A stretch of 64,000 bases of DNA from Photobacterium sanctipauli (GCF_003026495.1 NZ_PYMA01000001.1:434001-498000); one strand, 5' to 3'. Positions 53,301 through 62,362 are shown, numbered from the stretch's first letter. Made by a program: numbers and translations. Notes: generated by a model from the letters alone, not told the origin.

Positions 53301-54287
53301 TTATTCACCATGCTCTTTTGCATAACGGTTGGCCAAAATGGCACAGTAAAAAATCTGGATTTGGTGATAAAACATGATTGGCAGCAGCATCATGCCTATC
53401 ATTGGGTTGGCACCGAAAATCACCTTCGCCATTGGTACGCCAGCCGCTAGGGTTTTCTTGGTGCCGCAAAATACAGCTGCAATTTCATCTTCACGACTAA
53501 AGCCTGCACGGCGGGCAAACCACTGCATACTATGGACCACAACAAGCAAGATTACCGTAGTGAGTGCTAACGTCAGTAGCAATGTCGACAAAGCAAAGTC
53601 TTGCCAAATGCCATCAACCACGGAGTCGCTGAAGGCATTGAATACAATCATCAAGATCACCCACTTGTCGATTTTATTGATGATGGCTTTATGCTTATTC
53701 AGTACGCCTAGCAGCATCGGTCGAGCCAGCTGGCCCAACACCATAGGTAATAACAACATGGTCGCAATAGACTGAACGGTATCCATTACGTCCATCTTCA
53801 CCCCATCCATCCCCATAAACAGCTGGATTAGCATCGGGGTGATCACCACACCCAGCAAACTAGACAGCGAGGCATTGAAAATGGCACCGGGTATATTGCC
53901 TTTGGCCACACTTGTCATCGCCACCGACGATGAAATCGTGCTGGGCAGGACAAACAAATAGCAGAAGCCAAACGCCAATGCAGCTGGCATCATGGCATGG
54001 AAAGCCGAACCGAAAATCAACCACAACAGCGGGTAGGCAACAAAAGTAGCGCTTTGGACAAACAAGTGCAGTTTCCAATTTTTCAGCCCCTGCTTGATGG
54101 CCTCTGGCGATAGCCCTACCCCATGTAAGAAGAACACCAATGCGATGCCCAATGCGGTCACTTTATCTAAGTGCAATAAACCTTCGGTCTGACCGACGGT
54201 CGGCATAATCGCTGCCAATACCACGGCCCCTAACATCCCTGTTAAAAACCATTCTTTCTTAAAATAGTTAATTACCTTTGTTATCAC
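53301..54287 (-). CDS. Bile acid:sodium symporter (YfeH-type) family transporter
   Basis: This 328-residue protein with about ten helices belongs to the SBF-like half of the bile-acid/sodium symporter superfamily. It has the conserved GIALVFFLHGVGLSPEAIKQGLKNWKLH block and the later ERD-type segment EDEIAAVFCGTKKTLAAGVPMAKVIFG. The start is GTG. The carried substrate is unknown. Upstream, at 54353-54435, lies a segment matching the promoter and first codons of the AraC gene at 58859. Confidence 0.85.
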   Translation of the reverse strand: MITKVINYFKKEWFLTGMLGAVVLAAIMPTVGQTEGLLHLDKVTALGIALVFFLHGVGLSPEAIKQGLKNWKLHLFVQSATFVAYPLLWLIFGSAFHAMMPAALAFGFCYLFVLPSTISSSVAMTSVAKGNIPGAIFNASLSSLLGVVITPMLIQLFMGMDGVKMDVMDTVQSIATMLLLPMVLGQLARPMLLGVLNKHKAIINKIDKWVILMIVFNAFSDSVVDGIWQDFALSTLLLTLALTTVILLVVVHSMQWFARRAGFSREDEIAAVFCGTKKTLAAGVPMAKVIFGANPMIGMMLLPIMFYHQIQIFYCAILANRYAKEHGE

Positions 54288-54411
54288 TTGCTACCCACTT
54301 CTACTTTTTGTTGGCGATCCGTTTATGTCCTAGGTAGGCATCACCATACCAAGGCATTTATCTACCAATAGATTACGCGAATCATTGCTTCCGGCTATCG
54401 CAAGTAGGCCA

Positions 54412-54435
54412 CACTATGTCGCATACCAGACAAAA
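54412..54435 (+). repeat. 24-bp direct repeat, left copy
   Basis: These 24 bases are identical to 58855-58878, where they cover the start of the AraC gene (ATGTCGCATACCAGACAAAA region). Here they lie in the gap between the CocE and symporter genes. Weaker similarity continues upstream to about 54353 (TTACGC and TCCGGCTA blocks at matching distances). Confidence 0.85.
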
Positions 54436-54469
54436 GAAAAGATGGCGACAGCAACACGCTATCGCCATT
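54431..54469 (-). terminator. Terminator of the yfcC-cocE operon
   Basis: A hairpin ATGGCGA-x-AGC / GCT-x-TCGCCAT lies 15 bp past the cocE stop and is followed on the minus strand by CTTTTCTTTTG. Its T tail runs into the left copy of the 24-bp repeat. Confidence 0.8.
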
Positions 54470-54483
54470 AGTAGGTCAACGAA

Positions 54484-56319
54484 TTACAGAACTTCAAGCG
54501 TCAGTGATGATGGGTGTGCTGAAGAAAGGTGAATGGTATTTTTTGCAACAGTCATTAACTGTGCCGAGCCTTCTGGTTCACCGCTATTTGGGTTTACATC
54601 AAACTTAGGGAAGTTGCTGCTAGAAATATCCAGGCGGATACGATGCCCTTTTTTGAACATATTGCAGGTAGCAAATGCTTCGATGCTAATTTCATAAACC
54701 TGCCCACGCGACAACAATTCTGGTTGCTCGAATGATTTATGGTAGCGGCAGCGAAAAATGCCGTCTGAAATATTCATGGCAAACCCTTGCGGGTAGTCTT
54801 CTGATGGCGGATAGACATCAATAAGCTTGGCGGTAAAGTCCGTATCGAGCGCATCACTTTCGATAAATAGTTTAATGGTGACTTTACCCGCGGCGACTAA
54901 GTCCTGAGCCAATTTAGACGTTTCAAACACCAACACATCTTTTCGAGCAGACAGCGGAAGGCCATTGCCTTTAGTGCCAAAGAAACGCGGGTCTTCTTTT
55001 TGGTCAAAAGCCCCCCCCACAAAAACGGGCTTGCCTGATGTTAACGCTCCCCCGACTGTCGGCATTGGCGACGTTGGATCAAACAAATAGCTTAATGCCC
55101 GAGGTTCAGGCTCCGGTTGATCGTCCAATTGACCACCAGCCCTCAAAAACCATTGCTGCACTCTGGTTTGCGGTAAGGGCCATTCAGTACCGTGAATCCA
55201 GTGCCCGCCATGATTTAGCCTGCCCTGGGCATTCTTTTGCCCATCGCCGCCACCCATTTGAAACACCCGAACCGTCGGCTGATCCTGCACTTGCGCATCC
55301 AACAACCAAAGCCGGAACCAATCAATACGCTGCTGCAACCAGTTCTCGGCAACATTGTTATCAAATGATGCCGCTTCACCAAACTCCACATCGCCACTGT
55401 GTGTAATATTGCGATCACCATGAAGCCAAGGGCCCATGATGAGAGAAACAGGGGCGGTATTCTGCTCACTCAAAACACGATAGTTATCTAATGTGCTTTT
55501 TACATAAACATCGTACCAACTGGACATCAACAAAATAGGGATATCCGGAATATTTTGATAACTATCAAGGGAGTAAATCCCTGACTTCTTCCAAAACTCA
55601 TTGAAAGTGCCAGCTTCCCATTGTTCCAGCAAATACGACTCGTAATCAGGAATATGCCTTAGTGGAGAATGGCCTCGCTTCCACGGCATTTCCTTGAACC
55701 ACTCAATGATATCCTCGTTTTCCAGCGCTTTTTTCAAGATAGGATCAGCTTTCGCTTCCGGGCTTACCAAAGCTTGGCGGTAAGCCCATGTTGCTTGCTT
55801 CAGCTCAAAAGCGCCGCCTTGGCGAATCCCACATTCGTAGGCACTGGAAAAACCACCGGAGTCCAATGCCATACATGCCAAACCCGGCGGGTTCAAGCAA
55901 GCCATCGCCATCTGAGTATGCGCGGCATAAGAGAGCCCCATACTGCCGATTGAACCATTGCACCAAGGTCGCTGATGGATCCATTCACACGTATCAAACC
56001 CATCTTCGGCTTCATTAACATACTTAGTGAACGTACCCGTGGAGTTATAACGCCCTCGACAATCTTGGAACACGCATGCAAACCCAGCGTCGGTAAATGC
56101 TTTCGCCATTTCTTCACGGGTGAGTAAGTGCCCGGATAAATCGAGCTCCGACCGTGATGGCGCCGATTTGTTATACGGGGTTCTTTCTATAATGACCGGA
56201 AAAGCGTGTACTGTACTCTCTACGGTTGATGCTTCCTGCCAGCTATCGGGTAGGTAAACATCAGTCGCGAGAAGTATCCCATCACGGCTTTTCACCATAA
56301 TGTCTTTTAAGATTTTCAT
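54484..56319 (-). CDS. CocE/NonD family hydrolase (peptidase S15-like)
   Basis: This 611-residue alpha/beta hydrolase resembles CocE/X-Pro dipeptidyl peptidases. The nucleophile S130 is in GSMGLSYAAHT. The other triad residues are likely in SSWYDVYVKST (Asp) and GPWLHGDRN (His). A C-terminal jelly-roll (XPP) domain covers about 360-610. These enzymes cleave esters, beta-lactams or proline peptides. The ATG at 56319 has AAGGAAAAAG upstream and lies 10 bp after the yfcC stop, so they form an operon. There is no signal peptide. Confidence 0.88.
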   Translation of the reverse strand: MKILKDIMVKSRDGILLATDVYLPDSWQEASTVESTVHAFPVIIERTPYNKSAPSRSELDLSGHLLTREEMAKAFTDAGFACVFQDCRGRYNSTGTFTKYVNEAEDGFDTCEWIHQRPWCNGSIGSMGLSYAAHTQMAMACLNPPGLACMALDSGGFSSAYECGIRQGGAFELKQATWAYRQALVSPEAKADPILKKALENEDIIEWFKEMPWKRGHSPLRHIPDYESYLLEQWEAGTFNEFWKKSGIYSLDSYQNIPDIPILLMSSWYDVYVKSTLDNYRVLSEQNTAPVSLIMGPWLHGDRNITHSGDVEFGEAASFDNNVAENWLQQRIDWFRLWLLDAQVQDQPTVRVFQMGGGDGQKNAQGRLNHGGHWIHGTEWPLPQTRVQQWFLRAGGQLDDQPEPEPRALSYLFDPTSPMPTVGGALTSGKPVFVGGAFDQKEDPRFFGTKGNGLPLSARKDVLVFETSKLAQDLVAAGKVTIKLFIESDALDTDFTAKLIDVYPPSEDYPQGFAMNISDGIFRCRYHKSFEQPELLSRGQVYEISIEAFATCNMFKKGHRIRLDISSSNFPKFDVNPNSGEPEGSAQLMTVAKNTIHLSSAHPSSLTLEVL

Positions 56320-56329
56320 CACTTTTTCC

Positions 56330-57760
56330 TTATCCGTAAACAGACAAACTGATTGATAAGAAAAGCAATGCAAACAACACTGTAATTAAAAAGAACGGGA
56401 AGATATAGCGAGCCCACTGCCCCCAGCCAACTTGTGCCGTTGCGAGGAAAATCAATAAGCCACTTGAGGTTGGGGTTATAATGTTCGTTGCCCCGTTACC
56501 CATCAAGAATGCCAATACCGTTGTATGAGGATCGACGCCAGCCAGCTGCCCCAGCGGACCTAAAATTGGCATCGTCACAGCGGCTTGGCCAGACGTTGAC
56601 GGGATGGCGACATCAATCACCAACTGAGCGAAGAACATACCGTAAGCCGCAATGGTCGAGTTATTTTCACCCACCACAGAGGATAGCGCGAAAATAATAC
56701 TATCAAGCACTTGGCCCTGAGCCAGTAGTAGCGAAACCGATGTAGCAAGACCAATCAGTACACCTGCTATCAGTACCTTCTTCATTCCAGAAACAAAGGC
56801 ATCCACGGTCTCATTGGTGTTGAGGCCGCCTACAACAGCAAAAATCACACCTAGAGCAAGGTAGTAGGCAGAAAGCTCGTTATATTTCCAATGCCATGTT
56901 TGCGAGGCATAAACCAGGAAGCCGATGCCCAAACCAAGGATCAACAACACCAAAGCATGACGTTTCGGTAGTGGCGATGCATCCCAGCTCGCTTCCATCA
57001 TCACATTTTTTACTTCTTTGCGAATACTGTGCAGGACATACAAAATACCCACAATCATGAGTACGACGTATACCATCACCCGCATACCCATTCCGCTGAA
57101 AACGGGCACATCAACGAGCGGTTGGGCAATTGATAATGCGTAAGGGTTGGTAATAGAGGCTAAGTAACCCACTTTAACCGGGATTGCCACAATGGCGAGG
57201 CCAATCAGGTTAGACAGCCCCATCCGGTGTGCCATCGCCACAACCATAGGGATCACCAGCAAGTATTCTTTTGCCATCCCCATGAACGTGCTTCCCATAG
57301 AGAAGACAATCATCATCGCAGGCACCAGCAGGTAAACATTCCCCTTGGTGACCGACAGCATACGCTCAAGGCCCGTTTCGATAGCCCCAACCTTGTTGAG
57401 CACCCCAAACATACCGCCGATAAACAGAACCATAAAAATCATGCCTGATTGTTTATTAATGGCTTGAGGAATACTTACCAGCGCATCCAATAAACTCACG
57501 GCTTTCGCTTCGGTATCGACAGAATAGAAGCCAAACAGATTGGTTACCGACACTTCTTTTTCCAAAACCTGGTATGTGCCGGGAACAATCAACTTACCGT
57601 CACGCTCAAACGAACCAGAATCTAAAAAGTAAGTCATTAGCATCGCTGCAAGTACAACAAAAAGCAGGATGATCACCGGGTTCATTGATTTCTTTTTTCT
57701 CGGGGCACTCTCGGCCCCAGGCGACAATTGACTTGGCATCGTCGATTCTTTTATTGTCAT
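56330..57760 (-). CDS. yfcC: YfcC-family transporter (DcuC/ArcD superfamily)
   Basis: This 476-residue inner membrane protein has about twelve helices and YfcC signatures: GMIFMVLFIGGMFGVLNKVGAIE, MGSTFMGMAKEYLLVIPMVV and PSTSGQAAVTMPILGPL. Members carry dicarboxylates, basic amino acids or peptides. The ATG at 57760 has AAGGA upstream. The next gene encodes a CocE hydrolase, so the imported compound may be its ester or peptide substrate (inference). Control by the divergent LysR gene is likely. Confidence 0.85.
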   Translation of the reverse strand: MTIKESTMPSQLSPGAESAPRKKKSMNPVIILLFVVLAAMLMTYFLDSGSFERDGKLIVPGTYQVLEKEVSVTNLFGFYSVDTEAKAVSLLDALVSIPQAINKQSGMIFMVLFIGGMFGVLNKVGAIETGLERMLSVTKGNVYLLVPAMMIVFSMGSTFMGMAKEYLLVIPMVVAMAHRMGLSNLIGLAIVAIPVKVGYLASITNPYALSIAQPLVDVPVFSGMGMRVMVYVVLMIVGILYVLHSIRKEVKNVMMEASWDASPLPKRHALVLLILGLGIGFLVYASQTWHWKYNELSAYYLALGVIFAVVGGLNTNETVDAFVSGMKKVLIAGVLIGLATSVSLLLAQGQVLDSIIFALSSVVGENNSTIAAYGMFFAQLVIDVAIPSTSGQAAVTMPILGPLGQLAGVDPHTTVLAFLMGNGATNIITPTSSGLLIFLATAQVGWGQWARYIFPFFLITVLFALLFLSISLSVYG

Positions 57761-57825
57761 GTTCAAATTCCTTATCAACACATTTACAGATTCTCAACAT
57801 AACAATCAACAGAAATTCCCAACAA

Positions 57826-57848
57826 GGGTATGACGTATCATCATACCC
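57826..57848. promoter_or_regulatory. LysR-type operator (GGGTATGA / TCATACCC)
   Basis: A perfect 8-bp inverted repeat with a 7-bp spacer lies between the divergent LysR and yfcC genes, 19 bp before the LysR start and 66 bp upstream of yfcC. It contains the T-N11-A core of LysR-type sites. Confidence 0.65.
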
Positions 57849-57866
57849 CTATGCAGACAAGGCATT

Positions 57867-58766
57867 ATGAACACAAAACAGCTAACCACTTTACGAGCAA
57901 TCATCGCGACAGGCTCAGCCAGTGCAGCGGCATTACAGCTCGGTATCTCCCAATCTGGCGTTAGCCGATTGCTCGCCCAGTTGGAACAAGAACTTGATCT
58001 CGCGTTGTTTGAGCGAGAAAAAGGACGCTTGGTGATTAAGCCTGAAAATAAAAATTTGTTAACACACGCGTTAAAAACGCTCGAGCAACTGGAGCACCTA
58101 TATGAAGAAGCTGAAGAGATCAAAAACGGTTATCTGAGCAAAGAAACCATAAAAATCGCTGTCCCCTATACGTTTTCTTCATCGTTGATTCCGCAACTCA
58201 TTCTCAGGCTACGGGAAGACTACCCGTATTTGCTTGTCGAGCTCATTACAGGCAGCTATTCATTCATTGAAGAATGTGTTGAATCAGGCCGGGCTGATAT
58301 CGGCTTCACCCGTATTTACAACAATCCCCGATTTAGCTACTCCCCAGTCGCCTCTGGCGCTTCCATTTGCGTGCTCCCCAAATCGCACCCTTTGGCCGAA
58401 CAGCACACAATTAATGCTAACCACCTCAATAACGAACCGTTAATTTTACTGGGCAAGAAAAGTGGCTCCCGAAAAGATATCGACAGTTTCTTCCAACGCC
58501 ATAAAATCACCCCCAACATTATTGTCGAAGCCCATTCCGTTGATGTTGCCTGCGAGTTGGTTTCGGCCGAAGTTGGCATTTCAATCGTCAACAGCGTGTT
58601 ACTGCAAGGCGGTCAGTACACCAATATTGTCGCTCGTCCTATTATTGACTTGCCTCGCTACCAATATGGGTTGATCACATCAGTCACCCATACTTTTGAT
58701 GCTTTCAATCAAGCGATATATTCCCAAATTGGAGAATTAATGCGTGAACACCTCACTAAAGGCTAA
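57867..58766 (+). CDS. LysR-family regulator
   Basis: This 299-residue regulator has an N-terminal HTH (about 2-60; ATGSASAAALQLGISQSGVSRLLAQLE) and a substrate-binding domain (about 90-290). It is divergent from the yfcC-cocE operon with a perfect inverted repeat in the 106-bp gap, so it very likely controls that operon and itself. It lies within the block bracketed by the 24-bp direct repeats. Confidence 0.9.
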   Translation: MNTKQLTTLRAIIATGSASAAALQLGISQSGVSRLLAQLEQELDLALFEREKGRLVIKPENKNLLTHALKTLEQLEHLYEEAEEIKNGYLSKETIKIAVPYTFSSSLIPQLILRLREDYPYLLVELITGSYSFIEECVESGRADIGFTRIYNNPRFSYSPVASGASICVLPKSHPLAEQHTINANHLNNEPLILLGKKSGSRKDIDSFFQRHKITPNIIVEAHSVDVACELVSAEVGISIVNSVLLQGGQYTNIVARPIIDLPRYQYGLITSVTHTFDAFNQAIYSQIGELMREHLTKG

Positions 58767-58854
58767 TAGGATGGCGCCCTAACTTTACGTTAGATTGGCA
58801 TTCACTAAACAATCAGTTACGCTGACAATACCTCCGGCTAGCACAAACACATCT

Positions 58855-58878
58855 CACTATGTCGCATACCAGACAAAA
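58855..58878 (+). repeat. 24-bp direct repeat, right copy
   Basis: This is identical to 54412-54435. It spans the AraC start codon at 58859 and the first codons (MSHTRQ). The preceding 58 bp also resemble the sequence before the left copy. Confidence 0.85.
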
Positions 58879-59647
58879 CAGACCAATCCCCGCCCTCTCC
58901 GAGCTGCCTCGGCCGGTTTATGCCAGGGTGGAAAATTGGGATGCATCGGGTAGCCAAACTCGATGGCATACCCACGACTGGGGGCAGTGGTCCTATGCGG
59001 TGGAAGGGATTTTGATTGTGCACACCGAAGACGGGCATTATGTTGCCCCACCGCAATACGCGATTTGGATTCCAGAAGGGGTAAATCACAAAGTGATTTC
59101 CAATGGCGCGGCCCAAATGCGCAGTTTATATATCTCCTCCCAATTACTTCCCGGTATTGACTGGCTCCAGCCGAGGGTTTGCAGCATTGCCCCACTGGTA
59201 AAAGAACTCGTATTGCAGTTCTGCCAATTCGATATCGAATATCCACTCAATAGCCCAGAAAGCCGGCTGGTTCAGGTACTGGTCGATCAGATCTCACAAT
59301 TACCTGCAGCTACCACCCAACTTGTCATGCCCAGTGACAAACGCCTGCTTACCATTGTTAAAAAATTACAACAAAACCTCGCCCAGCCAACCGATATCGA
59401 ACAATTTGGCGAACAAGTTGGCCTTTCAGGTCGCAGTATCAGCCGCCTATTCAAGCAACAAACCGGGTTGAGCTTTCAGCAATGGCGCCAGAGGCTAAGA
59501 CTTCTTGAAGCACTAAGCCAGCTCGAGAAGGGTGACCCTGTCACCAAAGTATCGTTAGACTGTGGCTATGAGTCGGTTTCAGCCTTTGTCGCCGTCTTCA
59601 AGAAACAGTTCGGCGCGACACCAGGCAAATATTTCCAACTCTCTTAG
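58859..59647 (+). CDS. AraC-family regulator with cupin domain
   Basis: This 262-residue regulator has a cupin sensor (THDWGQWSYAVEGILIVHTEDG ... QYAIWIPEGVNHKVISNG) and a C-terminal AraC HTH pair (about 168-260; FGEQVGLSGRSISRLFKQQTGLSFQQWRQRLRL and VTKVSLDCGYESVSAFVAVFKKQFG). No Shine-Dalgarno is evident before the ATG. Its 5' end is the right copy of the 24-bp direct repeat. The left copy stands next to the symporter gene, suggesting that gene was its former divergent partner. Confidence 0.88.
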   Translation: MSHTRQNRPIPALSELPRPVYARVENWDASGSQTRWHTHDWGQWSYAVEGILIVHTEDGHYVAPPQYAIWIPEGVNHKVISNGAAQMRSLYISSQLLPGIDWLQPRVCSIAPLVKELVLQFCQFDIEYPLNSPESRLVQVLVDQISQLPAATTQLVMPSDKRLLTIVKKLQQNLAQPTDIEQFGEQVGLSGRSISRLFKQQTGLSFQQWRQRLRLLEALSQLEKGDPVTKVSLDCGYESVSAFVAVFKKQFGATPGKYFQLS

Positions 59648-59710
59648 CATCTAAATCTTCTTAAATTTCAGTTTGGTAGTTTTGTTTCCTAATTCCTGCC
59701 AGAGCTTCTT

Positions 59711-59720
59711 TGAACGTTCA
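59711..59720. promoter_or_regulatory. TGAACGTTCA palindrome upstream of the DsbA-like gene
   Basis: This perfect 10-bp palindrome is followed by a second inverted repeat (CTTGA-N8-TCAAG, about 59733-59750). It shares the TGAAC/GTTCA half-sites with the element upstream of the TetR gene at 60489. Confidence 0.5.
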
Positions 59721-59803
59721 CTCAAAAACAGCTTGAGCAAGTGTTCAAGTCACTCTATAGTTACTTCATCATAGCGAGCACCACAGAACAAGAGACCTAA
59801 TCA

Positions 59804-60451
59804 ATGACTGATAAGATTAAACTGGACATCATCTCCGACGTCGTTTGCCCATGGTGCGCGGTTGGCTATAAACACCTAGAGGCGGCGATAAACGAACTGG
59901 GCCTGCAAGACAAAGTCGAAATTGAATGGCAGCCATTCGAACTCAACCCAGATATGCCGTTAGAAGGCGAAAACCTTCGCGAGCATATTATGAAAAAGTA
60001 TGGCTCTACCTCGGATGAAAGTGTGCAAGCACGCCAAAGGCTCACCCAGATCGGCGCAGAACATGGCTTCGCGTTCAACTTCTTTGATGAAATGAAAATG
60101 GTGAACACATTGGATGCCCACGTATTACTGGATTATGCCAAGCAAGCTGGTAAACAAACCGAACTAAAACTAAGGCTTTTCGCTGCCTATTTTAGCAATC
60201 AGCAAGATGTCTCCAACCATGAAGTATTGCTACAAGTGGTTGAAGATACTGGCCTTGATCGCCAAGAGGCTTTGGCAAGGCTGAACGATAAGGTATTTGG
60301 CGAAGAAATACGAAGCCAAGAAGCCTACTGGCACCAGCTCGGTGTCAGCGCGGTACCGACTGTGGTGTTTAATCGCACCAGCGCCCTAACCGGTGCACAA
60401 GCGGTCGATACCTATAAGCAAGTGCTTACTGAGCTGGCTTCTCAGCAATGA
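59804..60451 (+). CDS. DsbA-family (FrnE-like) oxidoreductase
   Basis: This 215-residue thioredoxin-fold protein has the redox motif C15-P-W-C18 in SDVVCPWCAVGYKHL, the family's inserted helical domain, and the cis-Pro segment GVSAVPTVVFNR. FrnE-like proteins are cytoplasmic disulphide isomerases or oxidoreductases linked to oxidative stress and polyketide pathways. There is no signal peptide. A TetR gene follows 77 bp later and shares TGAAC half-site operators with this promoter. Confidence 0.88.
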   Translation: MTDKIKLDIISDVVCPWCAVGYKHLEAAINELGLQDKVEIEWQPFELNPDMPLEGENLREHIMKKYGSTSDESVQARQRLTQIGAEHGFAFNFFDEMKMVNTLDAHVLLDYAKQAGKQTELKLRLFAAYFSNQQDVSNHEVLLQVVEDTGLDRQEALARLNDKVFGEEIRSQEAYWHQLGVSAVPTVVFNRTSALTGAQAVDTYKQVLTELASQQ

Positions 60452-60466
60452 CATTCAGCTAGATCG

Positions 60467-60502
60467 GAACAGCCGCCCGGGATATACTTGAACGGCTGTT
60501 CA
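60467..60502. promoter_or_regulatory. TetR operator and hairpin before the TetR gene
   Basis: GAACAGCCG (60467-60475) and CGGCTGTTC (60493-60501) form a perfect 9-bp inverted repeat. The overlapping TGAAC-GGCT-GTTCA (60489-60502) is itself palindromic. It could be both the terminator-like end of the dsbA-type transcript and the TetR autoregulatory site. Confidence 0.5.
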
Positions 60503-60528
60503 TAGTTGCTCTAAAGGAAACCTGCGTC

Positions 60529-61116
60529 ATGGCAAAAACTGCAAAATTCGACCGCGATGAAGTCATTCAGAAAGCCACCAACTTGTATTGGGAGAAAGGC
60601 TTTCACGGCACTTCAATGAGAAACCTGCAGGATGTGATCGACATGCGCCCAGGGAGCATCTATGCCGCCTTTGGCAGCAAAGAGAACTTGTTCAAGGAAT
60701 CCATTCAGCACTACGCCAATAACGGCCGCAATTACCTTATCCAATGCAGAGCACATGCTGACTCACCGCTAGAGGCGCTCAAGGCATTTATCAAGCGCGC
60801 CGTCCTCGACAGTCAGCAAACCGCACCAAGCGGCATGTGCATGCTGGTAAAAGCCATTGCAGAGCTAACCGAGGAGCAAGAAGAGCTTCTGATTGAAGCC
60901 AAGCACTTGCTTGCCAAAATGGAAAGCGAATTTGCTATCACGCTGCAAGCTGCCATCGATAAAGGTGAACTTGATAGCTCAAAAGACCCAGCCCAGCTCG
61001 CAAAATACGTCCAAATCCAAATCATGGGGCTTCGCACCTACGCACGCACAACGGGCAACATCACCTACGTCGAGCAACAAATCGAAAGCATGTTTAGCTG
61101 TGAGCTCAAAAGCTAA
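60529..61116 (+). CDS. TetR-family regulator
   Basis: This 195-residue regulator has the HTH in EVIQKATNLYWEKGFHGTSMRNLQDVIDMRPGSIYAAFGSKENLF and a helical ligand domain. It follows the DsbA-like gene on the same strand, and TGAAC palindromes stand before both genes, so it may repress both. The last part overlaps no other gene. The convergent LysE gene ends 47 bp away. Confidence 0.9.
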   Translation: MAKTAKFDRDEVIQKATNLYWEKGFHGTSMRNLQDVIDMRPGSIYAAFGSKENLFKESIQHYANNGRNYLIQCRAHADSPLEALKAFIKRAVLDSQQTAPSGMCMLVKAIAELTEEQEELLIEAKHLLAKMESEFAITLQAAIDKGELDSSKDPAQLAKYVQIQIMGLRTYARTTGNITYVEQQIESMFSCELKS

Positions 61117-61157
61117 GTCTCACTGCTCGGCCCCACCAGCCCCACCAATCGAATACG

Positions 61158-61190
61158 GCTATTTATGCTGTTTGATTCAGCATAAATAGC
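61158..61190. terminator. 13-bp perfect hairpin overlapping the LysE stop
   Basis: GCTATTTATGCTG / CAGCATAAATAGC with a 7-bp loop covers the last codons and stop of the minus-strand exporter gene and lies 42 bp beyond the TetR stop. It lacks a T tract but can form in both transcripts. Confidence 0.6.
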
Positions 61191-61762
61191 GCAACCAAAG
61201 CTAGACTTCCGCCTAAACAACGGTTGACCAACACCATTTGTCTGGGAGACTGAAGCAAACGCTTTAGCATCGTGCCAAAGTATGCCCACACGAACATACT
61301 CATCACACCGGTGACTATCATAATCGTGATAATCGTCATGACTTGAACAAGGTAATTACCCGATGTAGAGACAAACTGGGAAAACACCGTTAACGACGCG
61401 ACCCAACTTTTGGGATTCAAGATTTGAATCAATACCCCCGCGCTAAACCCTGAACGGCTAACAGAGACATCACTGCCTACTTCTAGCGTTGCGATGCTCC
61501 ACGCCAGATACAGCAAATAGGCTGCGCCCACCAGTTTCATGGCAAAATATAGATCAGGGTAAACCGTCAACAACGTGACCAAGCCCACACTAGAACCCGC
61601 AAGCACAACGATCACCCCAAATGCATTGCCAAAAACAAAGGGGACTGTTGCTGAAAAACCGTATCGGCTTGAAATACCTAGCAATGCAATATTCCCTGCC
61701 CCGGGGGTAATTGAAATGGATATCGAAAACAATATAAACGCCACCATTAGTTCGGCACTCAT
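61163..61762 (-). CDS. LysE/RhtB-family exporter
   Basis: This 199-residue protein with six helices has the LysE signature SISITPGAGNIALLGISSRYGF and the mid-loop FSAGVLIQILNPKSWVASLTVF. It is divergent from an Lrp/AsnC regulator 117 bp away, the common layout for amino acid exporters controlled by their substrate. Confidence 0.87.
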   Translation of the reverse strand: MSAELMVAFILFSISISITPGAGNIALLGISSRYGFSATVPFVFGNAFGVIVVLAGSSVGLVTLLTVYPDLYFAMKLVGAAYLLYLAWSIATLEVGSDVSVSRSGFSAGVLIQILNPKSWVASLTVFSQFVSTSGNYLVQVMTIITIMIVTGVMSMFVWAYFGTMLKRLLQSPRQMVLVNRCLGGSLALVALFMLNQTA

Positions 61763-61879
61763 GACTTACTCCACAAAAAAAGATCTGATAGCGAAATAGT
61801 CTATAGAACCGAGTAGGAATAGGATTGCTATATACGTTAGGATAAAAGGCAATTTGAGCAGAATATTTCCAAGAGCAAT

Positions 61880-62362
61880 ATGATTAAGAAAGAATCCCCT
61901 CAAGAGGTGTTGGATGACACTGATCTCTCTATCCTTAGGCACATTCAAAATGAAGGCCGGATCAGCAACAGTAAGTTAGCTGAGAAAGTGCACCTCAGTG
62001 AAACACCTTGCTGGCGACGCTGGAAACGAATGGAAGAAGCAGGGTATATCGATGGCTATAACGCTGTACTCAATCGTAAAAAACTCGGCTTTCAGGTATC
62101 AGGTTTTACCTTCGTCACTTTAGGCAACCACGAGGTTGAAAATACCGAGCCTTTTGAAGAGTATGCCGCTGCTACGGACTGGATTTTAATGTGCCATTGC
62201 ATCGCGGGTAGCGCTGATTACCTCGTACAAGTGGTTGCAAAAGACTTGGAAGAGTACTTCGAACACATAAGCGCAATTCGACGTGTCAAAGGGGTAAGTG
62301 CAATACAGTCAAACATCTCGGTCAAGCAGATAAAGAACAGCTTTCAGCTTCCGTTGAAATAG
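61880..62362 (+). CDS. Lrp/AsnC-family regulator
   Basis: This 160-residue regulator has the Lrp HTH (residues about 15-60; LSILRHIQNEGRISNSKLAEKVHLSETPCWRRWKRMEEAGYI) and a RAM effector domain that senses amino acids. The divergent LysE exporter is its likely target. Confidence 0.92.
   Translation: MIKKESPQEVLDDTDLSILRHIQNEGRISNSKLAEKVHLSETPCWRRWKRMEEAGYIDGYNAVLNRKKLGFQVSGFTFVTLGNHEVENTEPFEEYAAATDWILMCHCIAGSADYLVQVVAKDLEEYFEHISAIRRVKGVSAIQSNISVKQIKNSFQLPLK

Noticed and set aside
55038-55406. A plus-strand frame of 122 codons opposite the CocE gene.
   Set aside because: It falls inside the CocE-family gene and has no supporting start signal or motif.
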